Position numbers and translations under genes: made by a program. From Pseudomonadota bacterium (lineage in GTDB: Bacteria; Pseudomonadota; Gammaproteobacteria; Steroidobacterales; SZUA-146), in contig JBCCHD010000020.1 in assembly GCA_039028935.1 (NCBI GenBank), positions 1 to 64,000 of the forward strand: 64,000 nucleotides of DNA, written 5' to 3'. The notes under the pieces are model-generated. The model did no database searches. It was not told the origin of the DNA and saw only the letters and a list, made by a program, of their open reading frames with translations. Within the stretch, counting starts at the first letter, position 1. Every line of letters starts with the position of its first letter. Below are positions 10,109-21,100 of the stretch, in pieces.

Positions 10109-10114
10109 TATAAT
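10109..10114 (+). promoter_or_regulatory. Candidate -10 element of the iota-carbonic anhydrase-like gene
   Basis: A perfect TATAAT lies 29 bases before the ATG at 10143, and AGGAAGG follows just upstream of the start. No good -35 hexamer sits at 16-18 bases, so this may be a regulated or activator-dependent promoter. Confidence 0.45.
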
Positions 10115-10142
10115 GAGAAATCAAGCGACTTAGAGGAAGGTC

Positions 10143-10691
10143 ATGTCCGAATCTGTTAAAAGCCAGCCAGCGGTGGTCGATAAAGACGCGATCGTCGTGG
10201 CGCAGTCACACACCGACGATCGTGCGTCCATCACGCAAGAGGATGTGATCGCGGCGCAAACCGCGTGGGGCGAAGGGATTGTGGCGATCAGCGCCGTGTT
10301 CATTGACGGCGGTGATTACGTCAGTGAAGCGCAGTCGCTCATCGACGCGTTGTACGGTTACGATCAGGGCCCGGTACTGTTTAAACCGACGCTGGCGGCC
10401 AAACAGCCGTTCCGGCCAAGCAAAACCGAAGCGCTCTCGTACTTTATTGGCGGTGTTGTCAATGAAGATCACGGTTTTGCGATCAAACCCTGGGAGGCCG
10501 TCTCCATTGGTCCGCAACAGATCATTTTGCAAGGCGCGACTGCCGTTGCGATGGGACACTACCGTTTTCAACCCTATCAACAAGGTGATGAGGTGTTAGT
10601 CGAATTTACGTTTGGCTATTTTCGCGACAACGTGGGCGACGTGCGCATCAACGTGCATCACTCGTCGCTGCCCTATTCACCGGAAAGCTGA
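10143..10691 (+). CDS. Candidate iota-class carbonic anhydrase (COG4337-like, NTF2/SnoaL fold)
   Basis: The 182-residue protein has a strong ribosome site (AGGAAGG) before its ATG. After an uncharged tail of about 30 residues it shows an NTF2-like pattern: helix (VIAAQTAWGEGIVAIS), small-residue strands, YFIGG (100-104), HGFAIKPW (110-117), EFTFGYFRDN and the ending HHSSLP (His172-Ser175). The HHSS motif and TFGY strand are hallmarks of the COG4337 family shown in diatom and bacterial examples to be a carbonic anhydrase, unusual in often needing no metal. Relatives are often mislabelled phosphoribosyl-AMP cyclohydrolase. No signal peptide is seen, so it should be cytoplasmic. Assignment rests on motif recall, not on a search. 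Confidence 0.65.
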   Translation: MSESVKSQPAVVDKDAIVVAQSHTDDRASITQEDVIAAQTAWGEGIVAISAVFIDGGDYVSEAQSLIDALYGYDQGPVLFKPTLAAKQPFRPSKTEALSYFIGGVVNEDHGFAIKPWEAVSIGPQQIILQGATAVAMGHYRFQPYQQGDEVLVEFTFGYFRDNVGDVRINVHHSSLPYSPES

Positions 10692-10717
10692 TGCATTTGG
10701 CGTTGCGCGGTGCGCTA

Positions 10718-10933
10718 CTAACGCGCGACATAGCCCCGTGTCACCACCACCTCAACTGGAAAACCGTAATACGTTGTCGGAACATCGTCGGGATTGGGTT
10801 GCGTCGAGGCCGTCACGCGCAAGCCCAATCCACCCTCCGCGGGCACAAGGCCCAGACCTGCATACCAGCCAAATGGTGCGAGACGTTTGTGCAACATGCG
10901 CTTAGCGCGACGCGCGGCTGGTGAGGCGGACAT
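10718..10933 (-). CDS. Small protein resembling the N-terminal domain of the adjacent protease
   Basis: This 71-residue gene begins five bases after the protease stop codon on the same strand, so the two should be co-transcribed. After a basic helix (ARRAKRMLHKRL) it reads GWYAGLGLVPAEGGLGLRV, then an acidic linker and a final strand with GFPVEVVVTRGYVA. That layout (glycine-rich strand, LRV strand, xxPxxxxGFPVEVxxTG) is the small alpha/beta domain commonly found before bacterial trypsin-like domains, and the neighbouring protease has its own copy at about residues 48-98. It could be an inhibitor, a chaperone or a split-off propeptide; function is not known. No export signal is visible. Confidence 0.65.
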   Translation of the reverse strand: MSASPAARRAKRMLHKRLAPFGWYAGLGLVPAEGGLGLRVTASTQPNPDDVPTTYYGFPVEVVVTRGYVAR

Positions 10934-10938
10934 GGCGG

Positions 10939-11928
10939 CTACTGAACGAGCCCAACACCGAGTTGACGAAACACGTCGGGCATGAAGTGCGCAACCGTAC
11001 GGTCAATTCCCTGACTGTCCGGTCCCCCACCGTATAACAACGCGTACACCTTCAGGGTGTCGCGATCGATGATGAATGAACCACTGTCGCCGCCGGCGCT
11101 AAAGGCCTTACTGCGCGTGGCACCGACCAACTCTATCTGATCGTTGAACGTCACAATAGCGGGATCGGATTCGGAACCGTAGTTGAGCTGAATACCATCG
11201 AGTTCAAACGCACTCACGGTGCCACGCGTGACGCCCGTTGTACGCCCGCGTTTGATAACGCGCGACACGGCGAACCGATCGGACATGGGTGTTTTGTCGA
11301 TCACGCCAATACCGCTGTAGTCCCACGGTTCGAAGAATTCAACCTCCTCAGAGAAGGTGGCCAATGCGGCATCCACGCCATCTACTTTGGTTTTACTCAG
11401 TGGAATGTAGCGGTCGAGCAGACCCACAATCTTGGGGGTGGCTTGCCCTGCGTCAAGCGGCCCAGGCGCAACGATTGGATCGCCATGAAAGCACTGATTA
11501 CTGTTCGCGAACACATGATTATTGCTAAGCATGTAATAACCGTCTGCGTCTTCCACAAAACCACCGAGAGTGCCTGCGGTTATGCGATAGTGACCAATGG
11601 ATCCACCAGCCGTTAGTGTTGTACGCGGCTGATAGCGAATGCCGGTTACCAGATCAATCTCACCCATATGTCGATCGAGGTCTTTAAGGAGCGCCTTCTG
11701 CTGGCGTTCGCATCCTTGATATAACCGCACCGCCAGCTTGTACTCATCGCCTTTGCCAGGGGCTATGCCTACGGCCGCAATCGGTGTCGGTTCGCGAACG
11801 CTGAGCCGTCGTTGACGGCCCGCGCCGCGCGCGAGCGGATAGCGCCTCGCGGAGGCAGACCGGGACGAAAGCGAATAAGCCTTTTCCTGAATTTCCAGTT
11901 TCAATGCGCGGCACGACGACAGTTTCAT
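10939..11928 (-). CDS. Trypsin-like serine protease (Nal1-like)
   Basis: The start at 11928 has AGGAG eight bases upstream and gives 329 residues; the frame is open further upstream but without support. The chymotrypsin-fold triad is visible as His138 (MLSNNHVF), Asp186 (DGVDAALA) and Ser282 (SAGGDSGSF). Residues 48-98 (AAVGIAPGKGDEYKLAVRLY ... MGEIDLVTG) form a small alpha/beta domain typical before such proteases. A basic N-terminus is present but no convincing signal peptide, so its compartment is unclear. It lies downstream of the giant TSP3/OmpA gene, separated by a terminator, and is followed at five bases by a small protein repeating its N-terminal domain. Substrate unknown. Confidence 0.82.
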   Translation of the reverse strand: MKLSSCRALKLEIQEKAYSLSSRSASARRYPLARGAGRQRRLSVREPTPIAAVGIAPGKGDEYKLAVRLYQGCERQQKALLKDLDRHMGEIDLVTGIRYQPRTTLTAGGSIGHYRITAGTLGGFVEDADGYYMLSNNHVFANSNQCFHGDPIVAPGPLDAGQATPKIVGLLDRYIPLSKTKVDGVDAALATFSEEVEFFEPWDYSGIGVIDKTPMSDRFAVSRVIKRGRTTGVTRGTVSAFELDGIQLNYGSESDPAIVTFNDQIELVGATRSKAFSAGGDSGSFIIDRDTLKVYALLYGGGPDSQGIDRTVAHFMPDVFRQLGVGLVQ

Positions 11929-12050
11929 TACGCAGCTCCTTTGACGATGAACTCGATCAGCGTGGCGACAACCGCCCACTTTCCCGCTCGATATGCGCCG
12001 ACCTTCATGTGGGTTCTGGTTCCACACTATAGCGCGGAAAGCCATTTCAC

Positions 12051-12083
12051 AAAAAAAAACGCGCCAGCAAGCGCCGGCGCGTT
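12051..12083 (-). terminator. Rho-independent terminator after the giant TSP3/OmpA gene
   Basis: On the minus strand an eight-pair stem (AACGCGCC with GGCGCGTT) and a ten-base loop are followed by a run of T. It lies 61 bases after the stop at 12144 and before the protease start at 11928, so it should separate the two transcripts. Confidence 0.8.
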
Positions 12084-12143
12084 AATTACTTATCAAGGCA
12101 ACGCCCGTTGTGTCTCAACGGGCAGACCGCCGGTCTTTCCTAA

Positions 12144-15100
12144 TCAGGGCGATACGAATTTCAGCGAGACGCGTCGATTCGCCGCGCGGCCCTCCTTCGT
12201 TGCGTTGCTTTCAATGGGCTGTGTCAGCCCATAGCCACGAGACTGGAGCTGATCTCTGGGCACCCCTCGACTTACCAAATGCTCCAGCACCTGGTTTGCC
12301 CGTTGCTTAGACAAGCCCATGTTGTAGTCCGCCCCTCCCACACTATCGGTATGCCCACCGACTTCAATCACCAAATTGCGACGACCGCGCAGCATCGAAG
12401 CCGCTAAGTCGAGGTCGCGCTGAGATTGCTCGGTTAATTCATCGGATTTATAACCAAAGCGTATGTTGGGAAGGCGAATGTCTTGGGTCACATCGCAGCC
12501 CTTCTCGTCCACCACGGCATTTTCCGTTGAGTTAGCACATTGATCCTGGCCATCCGGAATCGCATCGCTGTCTGAATCGATGACACCGCCATCGACCAGA
12601 CGGAGTTCGACACGGCGATTGGCCGCCCGGCCACTGTCAGTGCTGTTGTCATCAACTGGTCGCAGCTGGCCGTAAGAAACCGGCTGGAGGCGCTCGCGCG
12701 ACACACCGCCGTATGTGACCAAGAACTCGACCACCTGTTTCGCACGCATTCCGGCAAGACCGCGATTATAGTTCTGCCCCCCTACGCTGTCGGTATGTCC
12801 GGCAACCTCAACCATCACGCCTGGGCTGTGCGACAAGCATACAGCCGCATCGCGCAGACGCGCATCGGACTCGGCCGTCAGTGCATCAGACTTATACGCA
12901 AAATACACCGGACGCAGATCGCAGGTAGTCGGATCCACGATGATGCGTCGCGTGCAGCCTGTGCTATCGACCTCATCGCCCTTGGGCGTATCGGGACAGC
13001 TGTCCATCGCGTTGATCACACCATCACCGTCGGAATCCAGCACGCGCTTACAACCATTGCTGTCCACCGATGTGCCGGCAGGTGTACGCGGACAGTTATC
13101 CATCGAATCGATCACACCATCGGCGTCGGAATCCAGTACGCGCGCACAACCACGCGCGTCAACAATCGCACCACGCGCCGATCGCGGACACGCATCGATT
13201 GAATCGAGGACCCCATCAAAATCGGAGTCGAGATCGCGCTTAGGCGCCACCGCAGCGCCGCGAGGCAATCCGAAACCACGACCGATGGCGATGCCGGCAT
13301 ACCAGGCATCGCGATCGTAGAAATCGATATCACCACGCGCAAACCATGGATTTTCGCCAAAGTCGTAGTCCGCACCCAATCCAAACGCAAATTGTGCGCT
13401 GGTCTGTTGTTCGAACGGCACAGGGCCCCCACCCGCTTCATTCTCAATGACCGAAATCCCGGCCTTAACAAACGGTGTTAATTTGCGATTAACCCGAAAG
13501 CGATAACCGGCCATCAACGACGGTACGGTGTAGCTGATGTTGGCGCCTGGAAAGGCGGCCGCGATGGCCGGATTCCGATTGGTAATACCCGCCTCGCCAA
13601 GGTCCGCATACTTTAATTCTGCAAACCATCGCTCGGTGAACTGCTTACCGATAAAAAGCTGAATACCACCGTCGTGATTTTCCGACGCATCGTGGAAAAA
13701 GTTTTGTGCTTCTTCATCCGGCGATACGTAGGAGTACCCGAGTCCGATACCGCCATACCAACAGTCGCGCCAGCGAAAATCACTGCCCACCTGCTCGCGC
13801 GCTTCGCCCCGATGCTGACCCAGCGCACAGCCGCCATCGGCCCAAGGATCGCCGTTGTTCGACTGAGCCTGCGCAGGCAGTGCCAACACGAACAGCAGTA
13901 TCAACAGGCCCGTCCAGAGCGGTGCACGTGCGTGTGAGTTACGTTTCGATTGCGTCACAGCCTTTCCTTTCATTTGTCCAATGTTTAGCGCGAGCGGCAT
14001 CCGCTGGCGGCGCGCAAGCGCCACCAGCATGATTGAGAACAACGCCAGCAACCCAATCGAGCCCGAGCCCTCGAGTGCGGTTTCGAGTTCTTCACCCGCA
14101 TCGAGGTAGTCCGGAATGCCATTGTTGTTGAAGTCGTTAGTGCCCTCCAGTACATCAAGAATGCCGTCGTTATCACTGTCGGTGTCTCGAAGATCTGGTG
14201 TGCCGTCGCCATCGGTGTCCACCGGCGAGTTGAGGTTTTGTGCCTCCACCGCGTCGGGGATGCCATCGTTATCCGAATCGGTGTCATTGAAATCCGGATT
14301 GCCATCGCCATCGGTATCGGCTGTGCCCTCTACCGAATCGGGAATACCGTCACGATCGGTATCGGCGAGTGTGCCAAACCCATCAAACAGATCCACGGGA
14401 TCGGCAATGCCGTCGCCATCGGAATCAGTGGGATCATCCACCACGCCGTCACCATTGGCATCCGACGACTCAAACAACGTGCCGACTATGTCCGGCGTAC
14501 CGTCGTTATCGCTATCGACTTCTCGCCAGTCGCCAATGCCGTCGCCATCGGTGTCCACCGGCATGGAGATGGTGCCTTCGTTCGTCGGCACATCATCGAT
14601 CACACCGTTGAGATCAGAATCCGGGCCAACCGCCTCCTGTACATCCGGAATACTGTCGTTATCCGCATCCAGATCAAGATAGTCCGGCGCCATATCGCCA
14701 TCGGTGTCGGTGGGCATCACGCTATCATCAACGCCATCGCCATTGGCGTCGGTGCCCAAAGTGATATCCACGTCATACAGATCGTTAATACCATCGCCGT
14801 CACCGTCCGCCATGGGATCCAGATCGGTTTCCACGGTATCTGGAATACCATCATTGTCGGCATCGATGTCGACAAAGTCGGGACTCCCGTCGCCGTCGGT
14901 ATCGATCGGCATTTGCGCATCGTCCACGCCATCGCCATCGGCATCACTGCCACCGGTCTGGTCGATGTCATAGGCATCGTCAATGCCGTCACCATCGGTA
15001 TCGAAACCGATCGCGACGCCGTCTTCCACGGTGTCGGGTAACCCATCCGCATCGCTATCAAGGTCCAGATAATCTGGGGTGCCATCGCCGTCTGTATCCG

Positions 15101-18100
15101 ACGGAACCGACGGGTCACCACCCGCTTCATTGCTATCTGGAATGCCGTCGTTATCCGAATCGGGATCCAGCATATCCGGAGTGCCGTCACCATCGGTGTC
15201 TACGGGGTTCAACGGATCGGCACCGGCCTCGACACTATCGGGAATACCGTCGTTATCCGAATCAGGATCCAGCGCGTCGATAATGCCGTCGCCATCGGTA
15301 TCCATGTTTTCCAGGTTATCCGGTACACCATCCCCATCGGAGTCTGGGTCGTTCGGGTCGGTACCCAAATCGATCTCAGTGCCGTCAGGAATGCCGTCCA
15401 TATCCGAATCACACGCGGCGGCAGTGTTGTCCGGCACACACGGGTCGGTGTCTGCGGCCACATCCGGCTCAATCGGTTGGGTCGTCGTCGGTGTACCAAA
15501 GTCCACGGCGCCATCGCCGTCCGTGTCCATACAGCCCATGCCTGGGAAGTTGGGGACACAGGCGTCGTTTGGATCAGGATCCGCGCCATCGGAAATGCCG
15601 TCACCATCGGTATCCAACAAATCGTCAGCGCCATTGCCAGCGGTTGGATCGGTCATATCGGCGGTGGCTTCAATGCCGTCGGTGACACCACCATCGTCGG
15701 TATCGGTATCGAGCGGATCGGTTGGACCTGTGCCCGAGAGCGGTCCAGTTCCGACTACCTCGACACCGTCGGTGAGGCCATCGCCATCGCTGTCAGGGTT
15801 TGCCGGATCGGTTTCACCGCTGCCGCTGGTGCCCGTGCCGCCAATTTCGACAGGACCCGTTGCACCATCGCCGTTGGCATCTTCCACGCCGTCCTGCAGT
15901 CCGTCGTCGTCGGTATCGGGATCGGTCGGATCGGTCAACGTGGTCGGATCACTGTCGGGCACGAACGCCATCGGATCGGTGCCGTCGAACGCCACTCCGT
16001 CGCCGTCACTGGTGCCGCCAGGAATCGGATCGGTTGCACCCAATTCGAGGCCATCGCCCAACCCGTCACCATCGGTATCGGGATTCAGTGGATCGGTTTC
16101 GTCACCGCTATTCATCACGCCATCGGGACCCAGTGCCTCATCGCCATCGGACAATCCATCGTTATCGCTATCGGCATCCAGCGGATCCGTGTCGCCCGCA
16201 TTGACGGTTCCGTCGTTACCAATCTCATCGCCATCGTCGATGCCATCGTTATCGGTATCGGGATCGTTGGGATCGGTTCCCAGGACCGCTTCTTGCGCGT
16301 CGCTGATGCCATCGCCATCGGAATCGGTTGACGCATCATCCGCGCCGTTACCGGTCGTCGGATCAGTGCCGTCGGTGAGCACTTCCGTGCCGTCCTCGGT
16401 GCCGCCATCGTCCGTATCACTGTCGAGCGGATCGGTTGCCCCAACCATGCTCAAGGGACCGGTTCCGTTTGTTTCGTCACCGTCGATCAGTCCGTCGCCA
16501 TCCGTATCCGGGTTATTGGGATCGGTTTCACCCGAACCCATCGTGCCGGTTACGCCCAGCGTGTTAACGGTCGCGCCATCGCCATCAGCGTCTTCGTCAC
16601 CGTCGATCAGCCCATCGTTATCAGAATCGGGATCCGCCGGATCGGTGGTCGTCGTTGGATCCGCGTCCACCACAAAGTTTGGCGACGCGGTGTCGGTACC
16701 GAAGTACATGACGCCATCGCCATCGCTTGTTCCATCCGGAATACCGGCGATCACGCCAAGCTCAGTGCCGTCGAGAATACCGTCATTGTCGCTGTCAGCA
16801 GCGAGCGGATCGGTCTCATCACCGGTCAGCGGCATGCCGTCGGCGCCATTGACCTCGTCACCATCGCTAACGCCATCATCATCAGTATCGGCATCAAGTG
16901 GATCGGTATCATTCGGATCGAGAACGCCGTCTGCACCCACTTCCGCACCATCCGGAATACCATCGTTATCGGTATCGGCATCGTTTGGATCGGTACCCAG
17001 CAGCATTTCCTGCGCGTCACTCAAGCCGTCCATATCGGTGTCAATCGACACATCGTCGGCGCCGTTTCCGGCCGTCGGATTGGTGCCATCGGACAGCACT
17101 TCGGTTCCGTCGCCGGCGCCACCGTCATCGGTATCGACGTCGAGCGGATCGGTGGAACCAATTCCTGCTAAAGGTCCCGTCTGATTGACTTCATCACCGT
17201 CTGTCAGACCATCGCCATCGGTATCCGGGTTGCTCGGATCGGTTTCGCCGCTGCCCGGCGTGGTCGAGTCACCAATTGTGTTGATCGTTGCGCCGTCACC
17301 ATTGGCGTCCTCATCGCCATCCAGCAGACCGTCGCCGTCGGTGTCGGGGTTGGTCGGATCCGTGGTGGTGCTCAAATCCGCGTCACCCGGGAAGCCAGCG
17401 GCCGTGCCGTCATACGGCGTACTGTTGCCGTCGCTCGTACCAGGGTCGACACCATCAAACGACACGCCCGCTTCAATGCCGTCATCGATACCGTCGCCAT
17501 CGCTGTCAGGATTGAGCGGATCGGTTGGCCCATACGGCGCAAGCGGACCGGTGCCATTGACCTCATCGCCATCGTTGATTCCGTCATCGTCCGTGTCCCC
17601 ATCCAGTGGGCTGGTCTCGCCAGGATCCAATACGCCATCCGGACCCACTTCTTCGCCGTCGGTTAGGCCATCATTATCGGTATCCGGATCGTTGGGATCC
17701 GTACCGAGCACCCCTTCGAGTGCATCGGATATGCCATCACCATCGGAATCCACCGCGTCATCTAACCCGTTACCGGACGTCGGGTCGGTCATATCCGTGG
17801 TGGCTTCAGCGCCGTCCAGCGCGCCGCCATCGTCGGTATCGGTATCCAGTGGATCGGTGGGACCGTAAGGAACCAGCGGGCCCGTACCATTGACTTCGTC
17901 CCCGTCGGTCAGTCCGTCACCATCGGTATCACTGTCGTTTGGATCGGTTTCACCCGAGCCGGGCGCACCACCCGTACCGCCGATTGAATTGAGCGTCTGG
18001 CCATCGCCATTGAGGTCTTCCTGACCATCGGTGAGACCGTCGCCATCGGTGTCGGGATCCAGCGGGTCGGTTGTCGTGGATGGGTCCGCATCACCCATAA

Positions 18101-21100
18101 AGGCGGGGTCCGTCCCCATAATCGGTCCGGCGCCATCGGGATCGGCAATGCCGGCCACCACGCCGGCTTCGACGCCATCGATGATGCCGTCCGCATCTGT
18201 GTCTGGGTTATTCGGGTCGGTTTCGCCCGCATCGACCATGCCGTTGCCGTTGGCGTCCTCATCACCATCGCTGATGCCGTCATCATCGGAATCGAGATCC
18301 AGCGGGTTGGTATCGCCTGCATCAACACTGGCATCACCGCCGGTTTCCACACCATCCGGTAGGCCGTCGCCATCCGTATCAGGGTTGGTCGGGTCGGTAC
18401 CCAGCGTCGCCTCGTCGGCATTGGTCAGTCCATCCATGTCCGCATCACAGTTCGGCGCGGTATCGGATGGAATACACGGATCCGTATTGGCCGGATCGCT
18501 TTCATCTGGGAAGCCATCGTTATCCGTATCAATGATGGAGGACTCTTGGAAATCCGGAATGCCATCACCATCGGAGTCCGCCGTTGGGCCTTCAACACTA
18601 TCGGGATCGCCATCACCATCGGTGTCGATCAGACAGTTGGTGCCAAACGCACTGGGAATACACGGATCCGTATTGGCCGGATCGCTTTCATCCGGGAAGC
18701 CATCACCGTCCATATCGGCATTCGACGGCTCAAGATAATCTGGTGTGCCGTCACCGTCTGAGTCGGCGGTGGGTCCTTCAACACTGTCCGGCTCCCCGTC
18801 ACCATCCGTGTCGGTGGTACAGCCCATGCCAAACTGACTGGGATCACATGGGTCCGCGTTATTCGGATCATCTTGATCCGGTGTGCCATCGCCGTCAGCG
18901 TCATCGGTTGCGGATTCCAGGTAATCCGGTGTGCCGTCGCCGTCCGCATCGTCATCGGCAAGATTGCCGTTACTGTTGTCGTCTTCGTCTGCCGTGTTGA
19001 TGCCATCGTCGTCATCGTCTTCGTCACGCCAGTCGCGATCAGCATCGCCATCGGTGTTTTGCAGCGGACTGTTACTCGCGGTGCTGTTGCCCGCCCCCGG
19101 TCCACTTTGGGTGTCAAACACGTCGTTGAGCCCGTCGCCATCGGCGTCGGCATTGATGTCCGCGATCACGACATCCGGGATGCCATCACCGTTCGCATCG
19201 TGACCTTCAATCGAATCGGGCACATTGTCATTGTCCGAATCGTCATCGAGAAAATCGGGTTGATCGACCCCATCGGTATTCGCGATGGTAATCGGCGTGC
19301 CGCCGTTATCGGTGTCGTACGCGTCATCGATACCGTCCATGTCGGTATCCATGCCGGTCGGCGGCGTGTAGGCACCCTCCCCCTGTGCTTCCACATTGTC
19401 GACGATGCCGTCATTGTCTGAGTCGATGTCTTGTGAGTTTGGAATTCCATCGCCATCCAGATCACCGGCACCTTCATCGACATCGAGGATGCCGTCGTTA
19501 TCGTCGTCAGGATCCGTCGCGTTTGGAATCCCATCGCCATCGGCATCGGGACTCACTTCATTGGTGTCGTCTCGATCGACGCTCATGCCCGCTGAATCGA
19601 GCTGATCGGTATACGTTACCGTCACCGTGTCGCCAGCCTGTGTATTGAGCGTGCCGTCATTGTTCACACCCGCAGTCGTGCCGGGTGTGGTCGCAACGGT
19701 GCCGCTAAAGACGCCCGTGTTCGGGCCGGTTTCGGTCAACGTAATCTGTTCAGTTTCGCCGGTGACATCGTTTACAACCGTCACGACCAGCGTCTCGACC
19801 AGTGCCGCGTTCAAATCCAGATCGGCGTCGGTGACGGTGATGGTGAGCGTATCGCCCGGTTCACTTGTCTCATCGATCGTTACCACACCATCGACGCCGG
19901 TGAGAGCGGTATCGTCGGCGGTAATCACCAAATTGGCCGTCGCGGTCGACTCCAACCCGTACACGTAGGTATCAATAAAGCGCGCATTACCGAATCCGCT
20001 GCTCGTAAAATCTCCCCAGGTGTGACTACCGGCAGCCGTTCCCGACAATTCGCCGAGAGGGACGGTCGAGGTGCCGCCTGCACCGGCCCCCAGCACCGTC
20101 ACGTCATCCCAGTAGATCTGGGTCGGCGAGGTGACACCGACTAAATCCGATAGAAAGATTGTGAGGCCGTCTTCGCTGGGCCCACCGCTTGTTTCCGCAT
20201 CGTTAGAGACAAAGTGATACTCACCCATGCGCACGGACACTTGCGCCGCATACGCGCCGGCGGGGAGTGGGTTGCCATCCGGATCGGTCCCGTTATACGT
20301 CACCGAGTTTAGGCCGACGACCGCACGTCCGAGCAACAGCGTGTCACCGACATTACCAAACACGCCATTATTGTCGACGTCGATGAATACCGAATAGGTG
20401 CCTTCGACATCCGAGTTGAACTCAAAGGTGCCGTCGTCCTGAACACCACTGGTTGATGGGTCAGGCGAAATTCCGATGTCCTGACCTTCGTTGTCGATGA
20501 ATCGCAGTCCTGTCACCGACGGAGGTGTGGTCGGTTGTGGATCCGCGATGGCCGGTACGCCCAGGTAGTTGGGGTAGCGATACTCAGCGTCATTACCGAC
20601 CAATGGGGTTGAAAACCCGGAATTGGGTGAATTAACACCGATATCGTTGGCGATAATGTTGTAGCCAAAGCCCGCAAAGTTGTTGAGATCGAGCTGCCAT
20701 ATGTAATTGGTGTTGGGTCTGCCGCCAGGCACCAGCGCATAAAAATTGGCGTCAGTGGCATTCGCTTCAGCGAAAGAGCCCGCATTGAAGTTCCAGCTGT
20801 ACGCCCACAGTCGACCCGCAGCGACGGTTGGATCGGGGTCTGTCACGGCATCCGGCGTGACGGTGATATCCAGGCGCTCAAAAAAACCGTTCGAAAAGTT
20901 CGTGCCCGTTACGTTTTGCAGCACGAGACGATACGTACCGACCTCGGTGGTTGTGTATCGCTCGGGATTCGTGAGCGGCGCGGTCATCGTGTCGGCACAC
21001 GACACGTTACTGCTGGTCAAGTTGGACGTAAAAGCCGGCGTCGCGTCGTCGGACGGCGCGAAGACTTCGATGCTCAATGCATCGGTATCCTGCTGACCGC

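Noticed and set aside
14116-15041. Further long plus-strand open frames across the TSP3 region
   Set aside because: Same cause: low-complexity shadows of GAT/GGC-rich repeats on the minus strand.
15079-17184. A 701-codon open frame on the plus strand, Ser/Pro-rich and repetitive
   Set aside because: It is the complement of the TSP3 coding repeats. The recurring Asp and Gly codons create no stops in this opposite frame; it has no start context and resembles no protein.
14100-19600. Dense short direct repeats that could be taken for a CRISPR array
   Set aside because: The repeats are in frame, diverged, without constant-length unique spacers, and encode TSP3 motifs; no cas genes are present.
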